Below are positions 27,648 through 36,230 of a stretch of DNA of 64,000 nt, one piece after another. The translations under genes were made by a program, and so were the position numbers. Location of the stretch: contig NZ_CP039865.1 in the NCBI RefSeq assembly GCF_005160265.1, positions 2,814,828-2,878,827 on the forward strand, in the 5' to 3' direction. The number at the start of each line of letters is the position of its first letter. Positions within the stretch are counted from its first letter, which is position 1. This stretch comes from Phreatobacter aquaticus (GTDB taxonomy: Bacteria; Pseudomonadota; Alphaproteobacteria; Rhizobiales; Phreatobacteraceae). The notes under the pieces are model-generated. The model had not been told where the DNA came from and made no database searches. It was given only the letters and a program-made list of their open reading frames with translations.

Positions 27648-27673
27648 CGAAAAGGGCGGCCCGGAGGCCGCCC
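27648..27673 (-). terminator. intrinsic terminator of the small secreted protein gene
   Basis: An 8-bp perfect stem (gggcggcc-cgga-ggccgccc) is followed on the minus strand by TTTTCG. It lies between the convergent dusA and small-protein genes and reads best for the minus-strand gene. Confidence 0.75.
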
Positions 27674-27697
27674 GCGTTGCCCGGTGTGCCGCCAGGC

Positions 27698-27958
27698 TCA
27701 GCGACGCGGAACCACGTCGCAGAAGTGGCCGCGGAGGAACTCGTAGCGGCAGCTGGTGCCCTGGCCAGGCTGGTTCTGCGGAGCAGCCTGGGGCGGCGCC
27801 GGAAGCTGGATGGCCGCGATCGAGCCATCGGGGCCACCGAAGCTGCCGGCGTCGCCACCGGCAGCACCGCCACCACCGCCACCGACGGCAGCAGCCATGG
27901 CGGAACCCGCGGTGAGCGCGAAGAGGGCGGCGACGGCAAGGGTCTTGATCGAGGTCAT
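27698..27958 (-). CDS. small secreted glycine-rich protein
   Basis: The 86-residue product has a clear signal peptide (MTSIKTLAVAALFALTAGSAMA), then a run of glycines with Ala, a Pro/Gln-rich middle and a C-terminal motif C-R-Y-E-F-L-R-G-H-F-C-D. The two cysteines could form a disulfide. I do not recognise the family. It has its own terminator and about 264 bases of noncoding DNA upstream, so it is probably monocistronic. Confidence 0.65.
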   Translation of the reverse strand: MTSIKTLAVAALFALTAGSAMAAAVGGGGGGAAGGDAGSFGGPDGSIAAIQLPAPPQAAPQNQPGQGTSCRYEFLRGHFCDVVPRR

Positions 27959-28223
27959 GGTCCTGTCTCCTGTTGATTGGGGCGGTGCGTCCCATGGCCG
28001 TTCAGGCCCGTGGATCCGTTCGCCGATGACGCCCTTGTCGCAGGCCTCCTTTGCAGCCCGGCGCCGCGGGAGGCTCGCTGCGTTTCCCCTGTAACCGTCA
28101 TGTTTCCGGGCTTGTCCGATGTCCTGTCGGCCAGAATCAGCCCCCTTGCAGGCCGGACACGCGGCGGCGGGTCTTGTTCGCGCGCAGATGCGGGTTTAAG
28201 CCGCCCACTCGTTTCCCGCGCGG

Positions 28224-29087
28224 ATGTCCCCCATGCTCTTCGGCGTTCCCTACGACCAACTCGCGATCCTTGCCGTCGGCCTTCTGGCCGCCGGTGCTGC
28301 CACGGGCATCCTGGCCGGTGTTTTCGGCGTGGGTGGCGGCGCGGTGATCGTGCCCGTCCTTTACGAGCTCTTCGGTGTGGTCGGCGTGCCGCTGGAGATC
28401 CGCATGCCGCTCTGCGTCGGCACCTCGCTTGCCATCATCATTCCGACCTCCATCCGCTCATTCCAGGCCCACAGAGCCAAGGGCGCGGTCGACATGGAGG
28501 TGCTGCGCGCCTGGGCCGTGCCGGTTGTCGTCGGCGTGATCGTCGGCTCGGCGGTTGCCCGCTACGCGCCGCCCGGGGTGTTCAAGGCGGTCTTCATCTT
28601 CGTCGCGGGCCTCTCGGCCTATCGCCTGCTCACCGGCAAGGAGCTGAAGTTCGGCACCGGCATGCCCGGCCCCGCCGGCATGGTCGCCTCCGGCGGCATC
28701 ATCGGTGTCCTGTCGAGCCTCATGGGCATTGGCGGCGGCCAACTCGGCAATCTCGTCATGATGGCCTATGGCCACACGATCCATAAGGCGATTGCCACGT
28801 CCTCCGGTCTCGGCGTGCTGATCTCCATTCCCGGCGCGCTTGGATACATCTATGCCGGCTGGCCCAAGGCCGCGGAGTTTCCGCAGGTCGCCGCCATCCA
28901 GTTCCCTTTCGCGCTCGGCTACGTGTCGCTGATCGGATTCCTGCTGTTCATCCCGACCTCGATCTGGACCGCTCCGATCGGCGCGCGCATCGCCCATTCC
29001 CTGCCCAAGCGCAAGCTTGAGGTGGCCTTCGGCCTGTTCCTGCTGATCGTGTGCCTGCGCTTCCTGTGGGATGTCGTGGCGCGCTAG
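28224..29087 (+). CDS. TauE/SafE-family membrane permease
   Basis: The 287-residue protein has about eight hydrophobic helices and the paired half-signatures of the family: F-G-V-G-G-G-A-V-I-V-P-V-L in the first half and M-G-I-G-G-G-Q-L-G-N-L in the second. Members move sulfite, sulfoacetate or other small organic anions across the inner membrane. No sulfonate genes are adjacent, so the substrate is open. Confidence 0.88.
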   Translation: MSPMLFGVPYDQLAILAVGLLAAGAATGILAGVFGVGGGAVIVPVLYELFGVVGVPLEIRMPLCVGTSLAIIIPTSIRSFQAHRAKGAVDMEVLRAWAVPVVVGVIVGSAVARYAPPGVFKAVFIFVAGLSAYRLLTGKELKFGTGMPGPAGMVASGGIIGVLSSLMGIGGGQLGNLVMMAYGHTIHKAIATSSGLGVLISIPGALGYIYAGWPKAAEFPQVAAIQFPFALGYVSLIGFLLFIPTSIWTAPIGARIAHSLPKRKLEVAFGLFLLIVCLRFLWDVVAR

Positions 29088-29098
29088 GCCGGCTTCGC

Positions 29099-29962
29099 CT
29101 AAGGGCGGCGCCGCGCACGCGCCGCTTGCCGCAACGCCTCGCCAATATCCGATGTACCGGGTGATACCGCCTGAGGAACGATTACCGCCCCGATTGTCGC
29201 TGGGCTGGGAACAGGTTGGCGCAATGCCTGGAGGTTCGTGCCCCCCACGGAAGCCACGCGCTGTGTCAATTCAATCCGGATTGGTCCCGCTCTGGGCGAC
29301 GGTTGCACGATCGAAATGTCCAGGCTTTGAACGTCGTCTCGCTTGTTGAAGCCCGCTGCGCTGACTGTTACTGGGACCAACTCAATTCCGGCATTTCCTG
29401 ACAATTTCGATGTTGCGCCGAAATCGACGCCGTACTCGTAACTTTCACCATTCAATTGCGCACCATTGGTACTCTGAGCGTAAGTGGCCTGCAGCCAGTT
29501 CTCAAAACCCAAGCCGTTGATAACTGGAAACGCATCCGTCGATCGAAATGGTCCGTTCGGAGTAATGCGCTCACATGGCCTCATCGGTGCCTGCGAATTG
29601 ATCGAGAACTTGAATGTCGTCTTGCGGGTTGTATTGGAGGTATGTTCCCACCCGAACCCGAAGTTCAATGTAAGTGGCGAGCCGCCAAGTGCGGCGATTT
29701 TCGCGTCCGCTCCTGCCGTCGCCTGGCTCGAGTTGACGATTTTGACCTCAAGCTCACCAGATATTTGCCATGGCCCCTTCAAGAAGGGGGCATTTGGATT
29801 TCGTAAGGCAAAGCTAGCAAATTCGCATCTGACGCCATTGAGAATACTCGAAACCGGGATGAAATCGCCCCCATCAACAGGTGGGATTGATGCGGTTGAG
29901 CAACCAGACAGCCCGACTGACAGAACAGCGACGGAAAGGTATGTTTTGCACATATCTATCAT
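29099..29962 (-). CDS. hypothetical lipoprotein, compositionally atypical
   Basis: The product (about 287 residues from MIDMCKTYL) has a lipoprotein signal with lipobox L-S-G-C, so it should be anchored to a membrane by a diacyl-Cys. The rest is rich in Ser, Thr, Asn and Gly and ends with a basic R-A-R-R-R-P tail. I recognise no domain. Codon use and base composition are clearly more AT-rich than in the neighbours, as is the gap after it, suggesting recent acquisition. ATG 29953 is an alternative start. Confidence 0.65.
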   Translation of the reverse strand: MIDMCKTYLSVAVLSVGLSGCSTASIPPVDGGDFIPVSSILNGVRCEFASFALRNPNAPFLKGPWQISGELEVKIVNSSQATAGADAKIAALGGSPLTLNFGFGWEHTSNTTRKTTFKFSINSQAPMRPCERITPNGPFRSTDAFPVINGLGFENWLQATYAQSTNGAQLNGESYEYGVDFGATSKLSGNAGIELVPVTVSAAGFNKRDDVQSLDISIVQPSPRAGPIRIELTQRVASVGGTNLQALRQPVPSPATIGAVIVPQAVSPGTSDIGEALRQAARARRRP

Positions 29963-30109
29963 CCGGAAGTTATTGTGGATTAACAATTAGCGCATCAAAA
30001 AAAAGTGTATAGTCAAACGTCAGAGATTCGAATGTATTTTGCCGGATAAATAAAATAGACTGTAGAACCCAGTGTCGCGTGTGTATTCGTGGCGATAAGC
30101 TTGTCCGTC

Positions 30110-30955
30110 TCACCCATAAATCCCAAGCCGCGCCAGGATCGTCCGGCCGATCGACAGGCGCTTGGAGGCATCGGCCATGGCGGTCATGTTGATGTTGAGG
30201 CAGAAGGCGTGGACGTTCTCGCCTGTGTCGATCCAGCCGGACCACCAGCCGATTTTCGGCGTGCCGGCGGCAAACCAGCCCGTCTTGGCATAGAGCGTGC
30301 GCGGCCCTTGAGTCTCCAACGTCACGATCGAGCGGACAATGGCTTGCGCGCGCGATGAGGCGGGCAGCCGGTCGCGGGCAAGCCGGACGTTGAACCGCAC
30401 CTGTTCCACGGCGCTCGTCATCAGCGGTCCCCGGAGCCAGAACATGTCCACCACGGTTCCCGGATCCCGGTTGCCATAATCCAGCCGCGCCAGCCATTCG
30501 CGATAGCGCTCGATGCCGATGCGCCGCGCCAGTTCCTGGTAGACCGGCACATTGGACACGACGATGGCCTCCTTCAGCGACATGTCGCGCTCCCAGGCCT
30601 TGATCGGTTGAGGCCTGCCGCCATAGGGAACGATCTCATTCTCGTCAGCGACGGCGCCGGCCTCCAAGGCGATCAGGCTGTTGGCGATCTTGAACGTGGA
30701 GGCCGGCACGTAGCGCCGCTCGGCGCGGGCGCGGTCGACATAGGTCCAGACATCGGCTTTGAGGTCGTAGCTGACGAAGCAGCCGCTCACGCCGTGCTCG
30801 CGGAAGACCGAGCGCAGGTCGGCCCGCTCACCCGTGGCCGGCTGGGCGCGAAGCAGGCCGGGCGCCGTGACGAGGCTCAAGGCGCCCAACGCCAATTCGC
30901 GGCGGCTGGGGTGTGTCAAAGGGGCGAATGACATGGACGAACAAGCTCCCGGCAT
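30110..30955 (-). CDS. class D beta-lactamase (OXA-like)
   Basis: The 281-residue protein carries all class D active-site elements: S-T-F-K (P-A-S-T-F-K-I-A-N-S), S-N-V (V-V-S-N-V-P-V-Y), Y-G-N (L-D-Y-G-N-R-D-P-G), a W-rich segment and K-T-G (A-K-T-G-W-F). It should hydrolyse penicillin-type beta-lactams through a serine acyl-enzyme in the periplasm. The N-terminus has a Tat-like R-R motif (PSRRELALGALSL). Start at ATG 30955, with GAGG six bases upstream. It is not on a visible mobile element; its neighbour is the first AMP-ligase cassette, and a broken relative lies at 34518-34645. Confidence 0.92.
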   Translation of the reverse strand: MPGACSSMSFAPLTHPSRRELALGALSLVTAPGLLRAQPATGERADLRSVFREHGVSGCFVSYDLKADVWTYVDRARAERRYVPASTFKIANSLIALEAGAVADENEIVPYGGRPQPIKAWERDMSLKEAIVVSNVPVYQELARRIGIERYREWLARLDYGNRDPGTVVDMFWLRGPLMTSAVEQVRFNVRLARDRLPASSRAQAIVRSIVTLETQGPRTLYAKTGWFAAGTPKIGWWSGWIDTGENVHAFCLNINMTAMADASKRLSIGRTILARLGIYG

Positions 30956-31017
30956 CGTCGCCTCACGTTGACTGCCTTCATGGCTAACGTGAGACCGATC
31001 GCTCGCAATTCGATCAT

Positions 31018-32442
31018 TCAGCGGCGTGCAAGCGCCTTCAGCTTGGCGCGTTCGACCTTGCCCATGGCATTCCGGGGGATGGCGTCCACCACCAGCAGGT
31101 GGCGCGGCGCGATCAGGTCCGATCGGCGGGCGCAGGCTGCCAGGAGGTCGGCCTGATCCAGATGGCCGCGCGGAACGACCGCCAGCCAGATCTCATCGAC
31201 GCCCGATGCGCCAGGAAGCCCGAATGCCGCGACATCGGCAATGTCCGTGCGCCCGGCTGTGAGCTCCTCGATCCGTTCCGGGGCGATCTTCACGCCGCCG
31301 CTGTTGATGAGGTCATCCGACCGGCCGGCAATGATCAGGCGCCCGTCCGCCGTCAGGTGGCCGGCATCACCCGGGTAGAACCAGTCGGGCGAACGGTCCG
31401 GTGTCAGGGTTCCTGGCGTATAAGCGCGTCCGCCGCCGGGCGTGAGAATGCGCACGCGCCCTGTCGCCCCTGGTGGCAGGGGTTGATCCTGCTCGTCGAC
31501 GATCTGGATCGTTCGGTCGGGGACCGGCACGCCGACGCAACCCGGCTCGCTCTCGATCATCGCGGTCGTGGCCATGGCGGTGCGTCCGGCCTCGGTCGAT
31601 CCGTAGATCATGATGATGTGCTGGCAGATGCGGCGCTTGATCGCCTCGAGCAGCGGCTTCGACAGGCTGCTGCCACCGGTTTTCACCAACCGCAGTGAGG
31701 CGCAGGAGGCCGGAACTTCCTCCAGCGCCGCGACCAGTTCTGCCAGCTGGTGCGGCGACCCAATGATGGTCCCGACCTGGTAGAGGTCGATCAGCCTTGC
31801 GGCTTCCTCCGCGGCCTCGGCGATGCACAGGGTGCGGGCCGACACGAGCACGCGGGCCGCTTGTGCGATGGCCCATTGCGAGTTGAGGCCGATCAGCAGG
31901 AGATCGCGCTCGGTTCCCGGTGCCGGCTGGTAGCGATAGAGATCGCGCACGCGCCGGTCGAAATCCTCGACGGTGAAGGGGATCAGCTTCGGCTGGCCGG
32001 TCGTTCCCGATGTCAGAGCCAGCAACGACAATCTGTCGGGGGCGGACGCAGTCGGATCGACCGGATAGGCTGCGCCAGCTGGCTCGAACCACCGGCCATC
32101 GACGATGATGGTGCGCGCGCCAACCGGCGCCATGATCATGGCATCAGTGAGCACCGCCACAGCCCCGACCGATGGGAGCAGCCGCACCTCATCCGGGCGG
32201 GCGGGAAGAACGACCAGTCCGAGGCGCATGGCCGCAGACATCAGGGCGATGAAGCGGATCGGATTGGCGACAGCGACAAGGACGATATCGCCGGGCTTCA
32301 AGCCAGCACCATGCAAACGTCCTGCGACCGAGTGGATCGCATCGGACAACATGCCGTAGGTCACGATGCGGTCCGATGTCATGATCGCCGGCCGGGTAGG
32401 AAAGAGCCTGCCATGCAGCAGCACTGCGTCGACGAAAATCAT
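31018..32442 (-). CDS. AMP-forming acyl-CoA synthetase-like ligase, cassette copy 1
   Basis: The 474-residue protein belongs to the ANL superfamily: A3 loop L-T-S-G-T-T-G-Q-P-K (about residue 143), A5 Y-G-S-T-E-A-G, A7/A8 Y-P-G-D-A-G-H-L and the C-terminal catalytic Lys in R-N-A-M-G-K-V-E-R. All core motifs are intact, so it should activate a carboxylic acid as acyl-AMP, then probably as a CoA thioester. It is at the short end of the family. A homologue at 34651-36075 has the same length and order, and the start faces the divergent Bug gene across 62 bases. The substrate is unknown. Confidence 0.88.
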   Translation of the reverse strand: MIFVDAVLLHGRLFPTRPAIMTSDRIVTYGMLSDAIHSVAGRLHGAGLKPGDIVLVAVANPIRFIALMSAAMRLGLVVLPARPDEVRLLPSVGAVAVLTDAMIMAPVGARTIIVDGRWFEPAGAAYPVDPTASAPDRLSLLALTSGTTGQPKLIPFTVEDFDRRVRDLYRYQPAPGTERDLLLIGLNSQWAIAQAARVLVSARTLCIAEAAEEAARLIDLYQVGTIIGSPHQLAELVAALEEVPASCASLRLVKTGGSSLSKPLLEAIKRRICQHIIMIYGSTEAGRTAMATTAMIESEPGCVGVPVPDRTIQIVDEQDQPLPPGATGRVRILTPGGGRAYTPGTLTPDRSPDWFYPGDAGHLTADGRLIIAGRSDDLINSGGVKIAPERIEELTAGRTDIADVAAFGLPGASGVDEIWLAVVPRGHLDQADLLAACARRSDLIAPRHLLVVDAIPRNAMGKVERAKLKALARR

Positions 32443-32504
32443 GGTTTGGCCTCAGTTCGAAGTTTAAGACGAGTAGAACAGAACCGGTTGATTGGCGACA
32501 ATAC

Positions 32505-33491
32505 ATGCCAGATGTGATGCATGCGGAAATGGAGATGTGCGCCGGTAGCGTGTCGCGCCGCGGGGCGATGATCGGGGCGGCCTTGTCGGCCTTTGCTTTC
32601 GACCGCGCCGTCGCCCAATCGCAAGGTCTGAGAATTGTCGCGCCATTTTCGGCCGGAACGGTAATTGATGCCATGGCGCGCCGCCTCGCCGAGGCCTTGT
32701 CGTTGCACCTGCCGGAACGACCTGTCGTGATGAATCGCGATGGCGCTTCCGGGACGCTTGCGTTTGCCGAACTGGCCCAAAGCCCAGCCGACGGATCCTC
32801 GGTGATCTTCGGTGCGGCCAGCCCCCTGGTCGTCCACCCGCACCTGCGTCGTGACCCCAAGCTCGACCCCGCCGACTATCGGCCGGTCTGCCAGATGTTC
32901 GAACAACCGCTGGTTCTGGTGGTCTCGCGACGGTTGGAGCTGCGCAATGTGGCAGACCTCGTGGAATTGGCGAAGAAGCGCGCTGGCGCGCTGAAGTTCG
33001 GTCATTACGGCCTGGCCTCGGCCACGCATATCGAACTGCTCGGCTTTGCGCGGACTGCCGGTGTCGAGGTGATCGAGGTGCCCTATCGCGCGCATGGCCA
33101 ACTGGTGGCCGATCTCGCGAGCGGGGCGCTCGACGCGGCCATTTCGACGCCCGGCACGTTCGACACAGGTGTGATCCAGCCATTGATGCTGATTGCTGGC
33201 CAGCCCATCGCTCTCTATCCGGACCTGCCGACCTCGGCTTCGCTCGGGTTCCCCCCGGCACTGCCGGTCTTCGGTGGCGTCTTTGCGCGTGCAGGGACAT
33301 CCGACGAAACGCTGGCCCGTCTGGCGCGAGCATTCCGGGCAGCGTCCGAGGAGCCGGATTTCCAGGCAACAGCCCGCCGGCTCGGCGTCCTGACGATCTT
33401 CGGCGACGGAGATGCCTTCGCCCGCCGCATAAAAGAAGAGAGCCTGCGGGTGCAGGCTCTCCTGGGTCGGCTTGGTCTCGTGTCGCAATGA
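32505..33491 (+). CDS. Bug-family (TctC-like) periplasmic binding protein, cassette copy 1
   Basis: The 328-residue protein has a Tat-like signal (VSRRGAMIGAALSAFAFDRA) and the Bug fold of tripartite tricarboxylate transporter receptors: I-V-A-P-F-S-A-G-T-V-I-D near the start, V-V-M-N-R-D-G-A-S-G-T-L-A and V-P-Y-R-A-H-G-Q in the second lobe. Bug proteins bind carboxylates or nicotinate-like ligands. No TctA/TctB permease is encoded here, so it may serve a distant transporter or a sensor. It diverges from the ligase gene, and its end almost meets the convergent porin gene. Confidence 0.88.
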   Translation: MPDVMHAEMEMCAGSVSRRGAMIGAALSAFAFDRAVAQSQGLRIVAPFSAGTVIDAMARRLAEALSLHLPERPVVMNRDGASGTLAFAELAQSPADGSSVIFGAASPLVVHPHLRRDPKLDPADYRPVCQMFEQPLVLVVSRRLELRNVADLVELAKKRAGALKFGHYGLASATHIELLGFARTAGVEVIEVPYRAHGQLVADLASGALDAAISTPGTFDTGVIQPLMLIAGQPIALYPDLPTSASLGFPPALPVFGGVFARAGTSDETLARLARAFRAASEEPDFQATARRLGVLTIFGDGDAFARRIKEESLRVQALLGRLGLVSQ

Positions 33492-33501
33492 CGCCTAGGC
33501 G

Positions 33502-34206
33502 TCAGAAGCGGTAGGCGGCGCCTGCGCGGACCTGGATCTGCGAGCTCCGCGAAGCGAAGGAATAGCCATTGTTGGTCAGATCGCGCGGCCTGTTGGTGCC
33601 GAAGTCATAGTAGAGGGCTTCAAGCCGCACGGTCCAGTTCTGGCTGACCATGTACTCGCTGCCGAGGCCCACGACATAGCCGAGCCGGAAGCTGTCAGAG
33701 CGGGCGACCACGAACCCATTGTCGACATAGCTCTGCGACGGGTTCCCAAAGGCCAGACCGCCCGTCACGTAGAACAGGGCCTTGTCGACCGCGACGCCCG
33801 CGCGCCCACGCAGGCTGCCGGCGAACTGCGACTTCGAATTGACGAACGCATAGCCGCCGGAGACATGCGCGCTGCCGCTCGCCGTGTTGTAGGTGATGTC
33901 GGCCTCGATGCCGAACACGAGATTGGCCGACGTCTGCCAGTTGTAGCCAGCGAACAGGCCGAGCGCGACGCCGACCGGGCTTGAAGTGAATGACGTGTTG
34001 GGCGGGTTGTAGATGCCGCCGATGTCGGTCCAGCGATTCTGGCCGATTCCTGCCCCGAGCAAGGCGCCGGCATAGGCGCCGGTCCAGTTGGCCACGCCGG
34101 ATGTCATGGCGACCGGCACGCGGGGCGCGCCCAGACCCTGGCCATGGGCGCTGCCAATGGTGAGGGCGAGCAGTGCGACGGAGGAGAGAAGCTTGGCGCG
34201 GGTCAT
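33502..34206 (-). CDS. Omp25/31-type outer-membrane beta-barrel protein, cassette copy 1
   Basis: The 234-residue product starts with a signal peptide (MTRAKLLSSVALLALTIGSA). It continues with the typical N-W-T-G-A-Y-A-G opening of small Rhizobiales porins, alternating beta strands (F-A-G-Y-N-W-Q, A-G-S-L-R-G-R-A-G, Y-V-T-G-G-L-A-F-G) and the C-terminal aromatic signature G-A-A-Y-R-F needed for BAM assembly. It is probably an eight-stranded outer-membrane barrel. Start at ATG 34206; 11 upstream codons have no signal-like features. Confidence 0.88.
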   Translation of the reverse strand: MTRAKLLSSVALLALTIGSAHGQGLGAPRVPVAMTSGVANWTGAYAGALLGAGIGQNRWTDIGGIYNPPNTSFTSSPVGVALGLFAGYNWQTSANLVFGIEADITYNTASGSAHVSGGYAFVNSKSQFAGSLRGRAGVAVDKALFYVTGGLAFGNPSQSYVDNGFVVARSDSFRLGYVVGLGSEYMVSQNWTVRLEALYYDFGTNRPRDLTNNGYSFASRSSQIQVRAGAAYRF

Positions 34207-34400
34207 TCGATCTCGATTGCCAGGTTCAGGGGAAACCAACTATTTGGAATCGATACATCCAGAAACGGAAATCTGCAATCGGTTGCTCCGAGTGTCGCGA
34301 AGATGACTCCATGATTGCGACAATCAAGCAACAATTACCCAGCGCGGAAGTCGATATTGACCGACGGCTCATGGGATAAAGCTATGAGACTGATGCGCTG

Positions 34401-34517
34401 TCGCAGAACAATCCGCCCTTCGCTCTGCGGCGCAACTGTTTCCCGGCCGCGCCGATACACAACGACACCCGACGCAGCCAGCTTGCCCTTCACGTCGGCA
34501 TCGGTGACCCGCAGGCC
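34401..34517 (-). pseudogene. 3'-end fragment of a 5'-nucleotidase gene
   Basis: Read on the minus strand the segment encodes G-L-R-V-T-D-A-D-V-K-G-K-L and ends G-R-I-V-L-R, matching the last 39 or so residues of the intact 5'-nucleotidase at 38082-39617 (GLRVTDADVKGKL ... GRITLR). A stretch of about 33 bases is nearly identical between the two. The native stop codon is lost (CAG instead of TAA) and everything upstream of the fragment is missing. It joins directly to a beta-lactamase fragment at 34518. Confidence 0.8.
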
Positions 34518-34645
34518 AGGCGCACATTGAGCCGGACCTGATCGACGGCATTGATCATCAGCGACCCACACAGCCGGAGCCGGTCTACAGACATGCCGGG
34601 ATCGAGGTTCCCATAGCGCGAGATGGGTCAGCCATTCGCGACAGG
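34518..34645 (-). pseudogene. internal fragment of a class D beta-lactamase gene
   Basis: About 117 bases align with the interior of the intact beta-lactamase (about 30389-30505). One frame retains R-E-W-L and another, one base shifted, retains Y-G-N-L-D-P-G and then A-V-D-Q-V-R-L-N-V-R-L, matching YGNRDPG and AVEQVRFNVRL of the intact gene. Both ends are missing and a frameshift divides the piece, so it cannot make an enzyme. It ends a few bases before the stop of the second ligase gene. A single open frame across both fragments is accidental. Confidence 0.8.
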
Positions 34646-34650
34646 ACCAT

Positions 34651-36075
34651 TCAGCGTCCAGCAAGGGCCTTCAGTTTGGCGCGTTCGACCTTGCCCATCG
34701 CATTGCGGGGGATCGCATCGACAACCACGATCCGCACCGGCGCAAGCGTCTCGGAGCGCCGGCGGCAGAAGGCAATCAGCTCGTCCGGCTGCACGGGCTG
34801 TCGCTGCACGATGGCAAGCCAGATCTGATCGAAACCACCAGCGCCGCGAACAGCGAAGGCCGCCGCATCGGCAATGTCCCGCCGTCCCGCCACCAACTCC
34901 TCGACCCGGTCAGGCGCAACCTTGAGCCCGCCGGCATTGATCAATTCGTCGGTGCGCCCTTCGATCACCAGCAGGCCCTCCGCCGTCAGGTGCCCGAGGT
35001 CGCCGGGATAGAACCAGTCCGGTGTCCGGTCGGGATAGAGCGTACCGCGCTCGTAGGGCCGCCCGCCGCCTGCCGCAATGATCCGGACGCGCCCCGAGGC
35101 GCCCGGCGCAACGGCGTTGTCCTCGTCATCGACAATCTCCAGCCGGGCCGAAGGCACGATGTGGCCGACGCCGCCTGGAATCATCTCGACGGTATCGAGC
35201 GACGCAAGTGCCGTCTTGCCAGCCTCTGTCGAGCCATAGCCGACCAGAACTAGCGGGGTGATGCGCTTCCGGATGCCAGCTGCAAGCTCAGCCCCGAGCA
35301 TCGCCCCCGCCAGCGAGGCCAACCGCACCGATGCGCAGGAGACCGGTGCCTCGTCGAGCGCCGCCAGCAGGCCCGCGAACTGCTGCGGTGAGCCAAGGAT
35401 GACCCCCACTTGGTAGAGATCGATCAGCCGCACCGCCTCCTCGGCGTTCCGGGCCAGGCACACCGTGCGCGCCGAGGCGAGAGCACGCGCCGTTTCCGAC
35501 AGGGCCCATTGCGAGGCGAAGCCGATCAGCACCAGATCACGCTCGGTGCCCGGCGCACCATGATAGAGCATCAGGTTTCGCAGGCGCAGGTCGAATTCGC
35601 CCACAGTGAAGGGAATGGCCTTCTGCTGCCCTGTCGTACCCGAGGTTAGCCCGAACATGATGAGGCGGTTCGGATCGCGCGATGCGGGATCTATCGGATA
35701 GGCGGCATCATCCAACGGCTGGAACCACCTGTCGTCGACGACGACAAGGCGCATCGCCTGAGGCGTGGCCATGGTGCGGCTCGCCAACACGGCGGTGATG
35801 CCGACCTCCGGCACTTCGGTGATGGAGCCGCTCGCCGTCATCGAGACCATCCCGAGATTCATCAGGGCCGAGACGAGAGTGAAGTGGCGGATCGGGTTCT
35901 CGATATCGACGATCACCATGTCTCCGGACCGGAAGCCTGCCTGGTGAAGGCGCGCGGACACCCAATGGATCTCGTCCGACAGCATCCTGTAGGTGACCCG
36001 CCGATCAGCCATGATGATGGCAGGGCGGTTTGGAAAGAGACCGGCGTGCAGGTGGATCGTATCGACGAAGATCAT
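34651..36075 (-). CDS. AMP-forming acyl-CoA synthetase-like ligase, cassette copy 2
   Basis: The 474-residue paralogue of the ligase at 31018-32442 has equal length and the same opening (MIFVD) and close (NAMGKVERAKLKAL). The ANL motifs are intact: L-T-S-G-T-T-G-Q-Q-K, G-Y-G-S-T-E-A-G-K, Y-P-G-D-L-G-H-L and the C-terminal Lys in M-G-K-V. The A3 loop differs (QQK for QPK). Conservation of all catalytic residues in both copies argues that both are used, perhaps on different acids. It diverges from the second Bug gene across a 155-base gap. Confidence 0.88.
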   Translation of the reverse strand: MIFVDTIHLHAGLFPNRPAIIMADRRVTYRMLSDEIHWVSARLHQAGFRSGDMVIVDIENPIRHFTLVSALMNLGMVSMTASGSITEVPEVGITAVLASRTMATPQAMRLVVVDDRWFQPLDDAAYPIDPASRDPNRLIMFGLTSGTTGQQKAIPFTVGEFDLRLRNLMLYHGAPGTERDLVLIGFASQWALSETARALASARTVCLARNAEEAVRLIDLYQVGVILGSPQQFAGLLAALDEAPVSCASVRLASLAGAMLGAELAAGIRKRITPLVLVGYGSTEAGKTALASLDTVEMIPGGVGHIVPSARLEIVDDEDNAVAPGASGRVRIIAAGGGRPYERGTLYPDRTPDWFYPGDLGHLTAEGLLVIEGRTDELINAGGLKVAPDRVEELVAGRRDIADAAAFAVRGAGGFDQIWLAIVQRQPVQPDELIAFCRRRSETLAPVRIVVVDAIPRNAMGKVERAKLKALAGR

Positions 36076-36230
36076 GGCGGGCGTTCCGGCTCAGGCACTG
36101 TTGCACGGTCCGACAGAGACGACAGTTCATCGCAGATGGAGTGCGAGAGGCAGGCTAGAGCAAATCGACGATTCCTGACGGGGATTTTTCGGCTAGACGA
36201 TCGCGGACAGGATGAAGCAGGGCATGCGGC

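Larger units (their letters stand above)
31018..34206. repeat. duplicated cassette, copy A (ligase - Bug protein - porin)
   Basis: A minus-strand ligase, plus-strand Bug-type binding protein and minus-strand Omp25-type gene recur in the same order and orientation at 34651-37914. By eye the encoded proteins are roughly half to two-thirds identical, so the duplication is old, but length and motifs are kept in both copies. Confidence 0.85.

Noticed and set aside
34335-34664. A 109-codon minus-strand open frame between the two cassettes
   Set aside because: It is an accidental frame across a 5'-nucleotidase fragment and a frameshifted beta-lactamase fragment, with neither protein complete.
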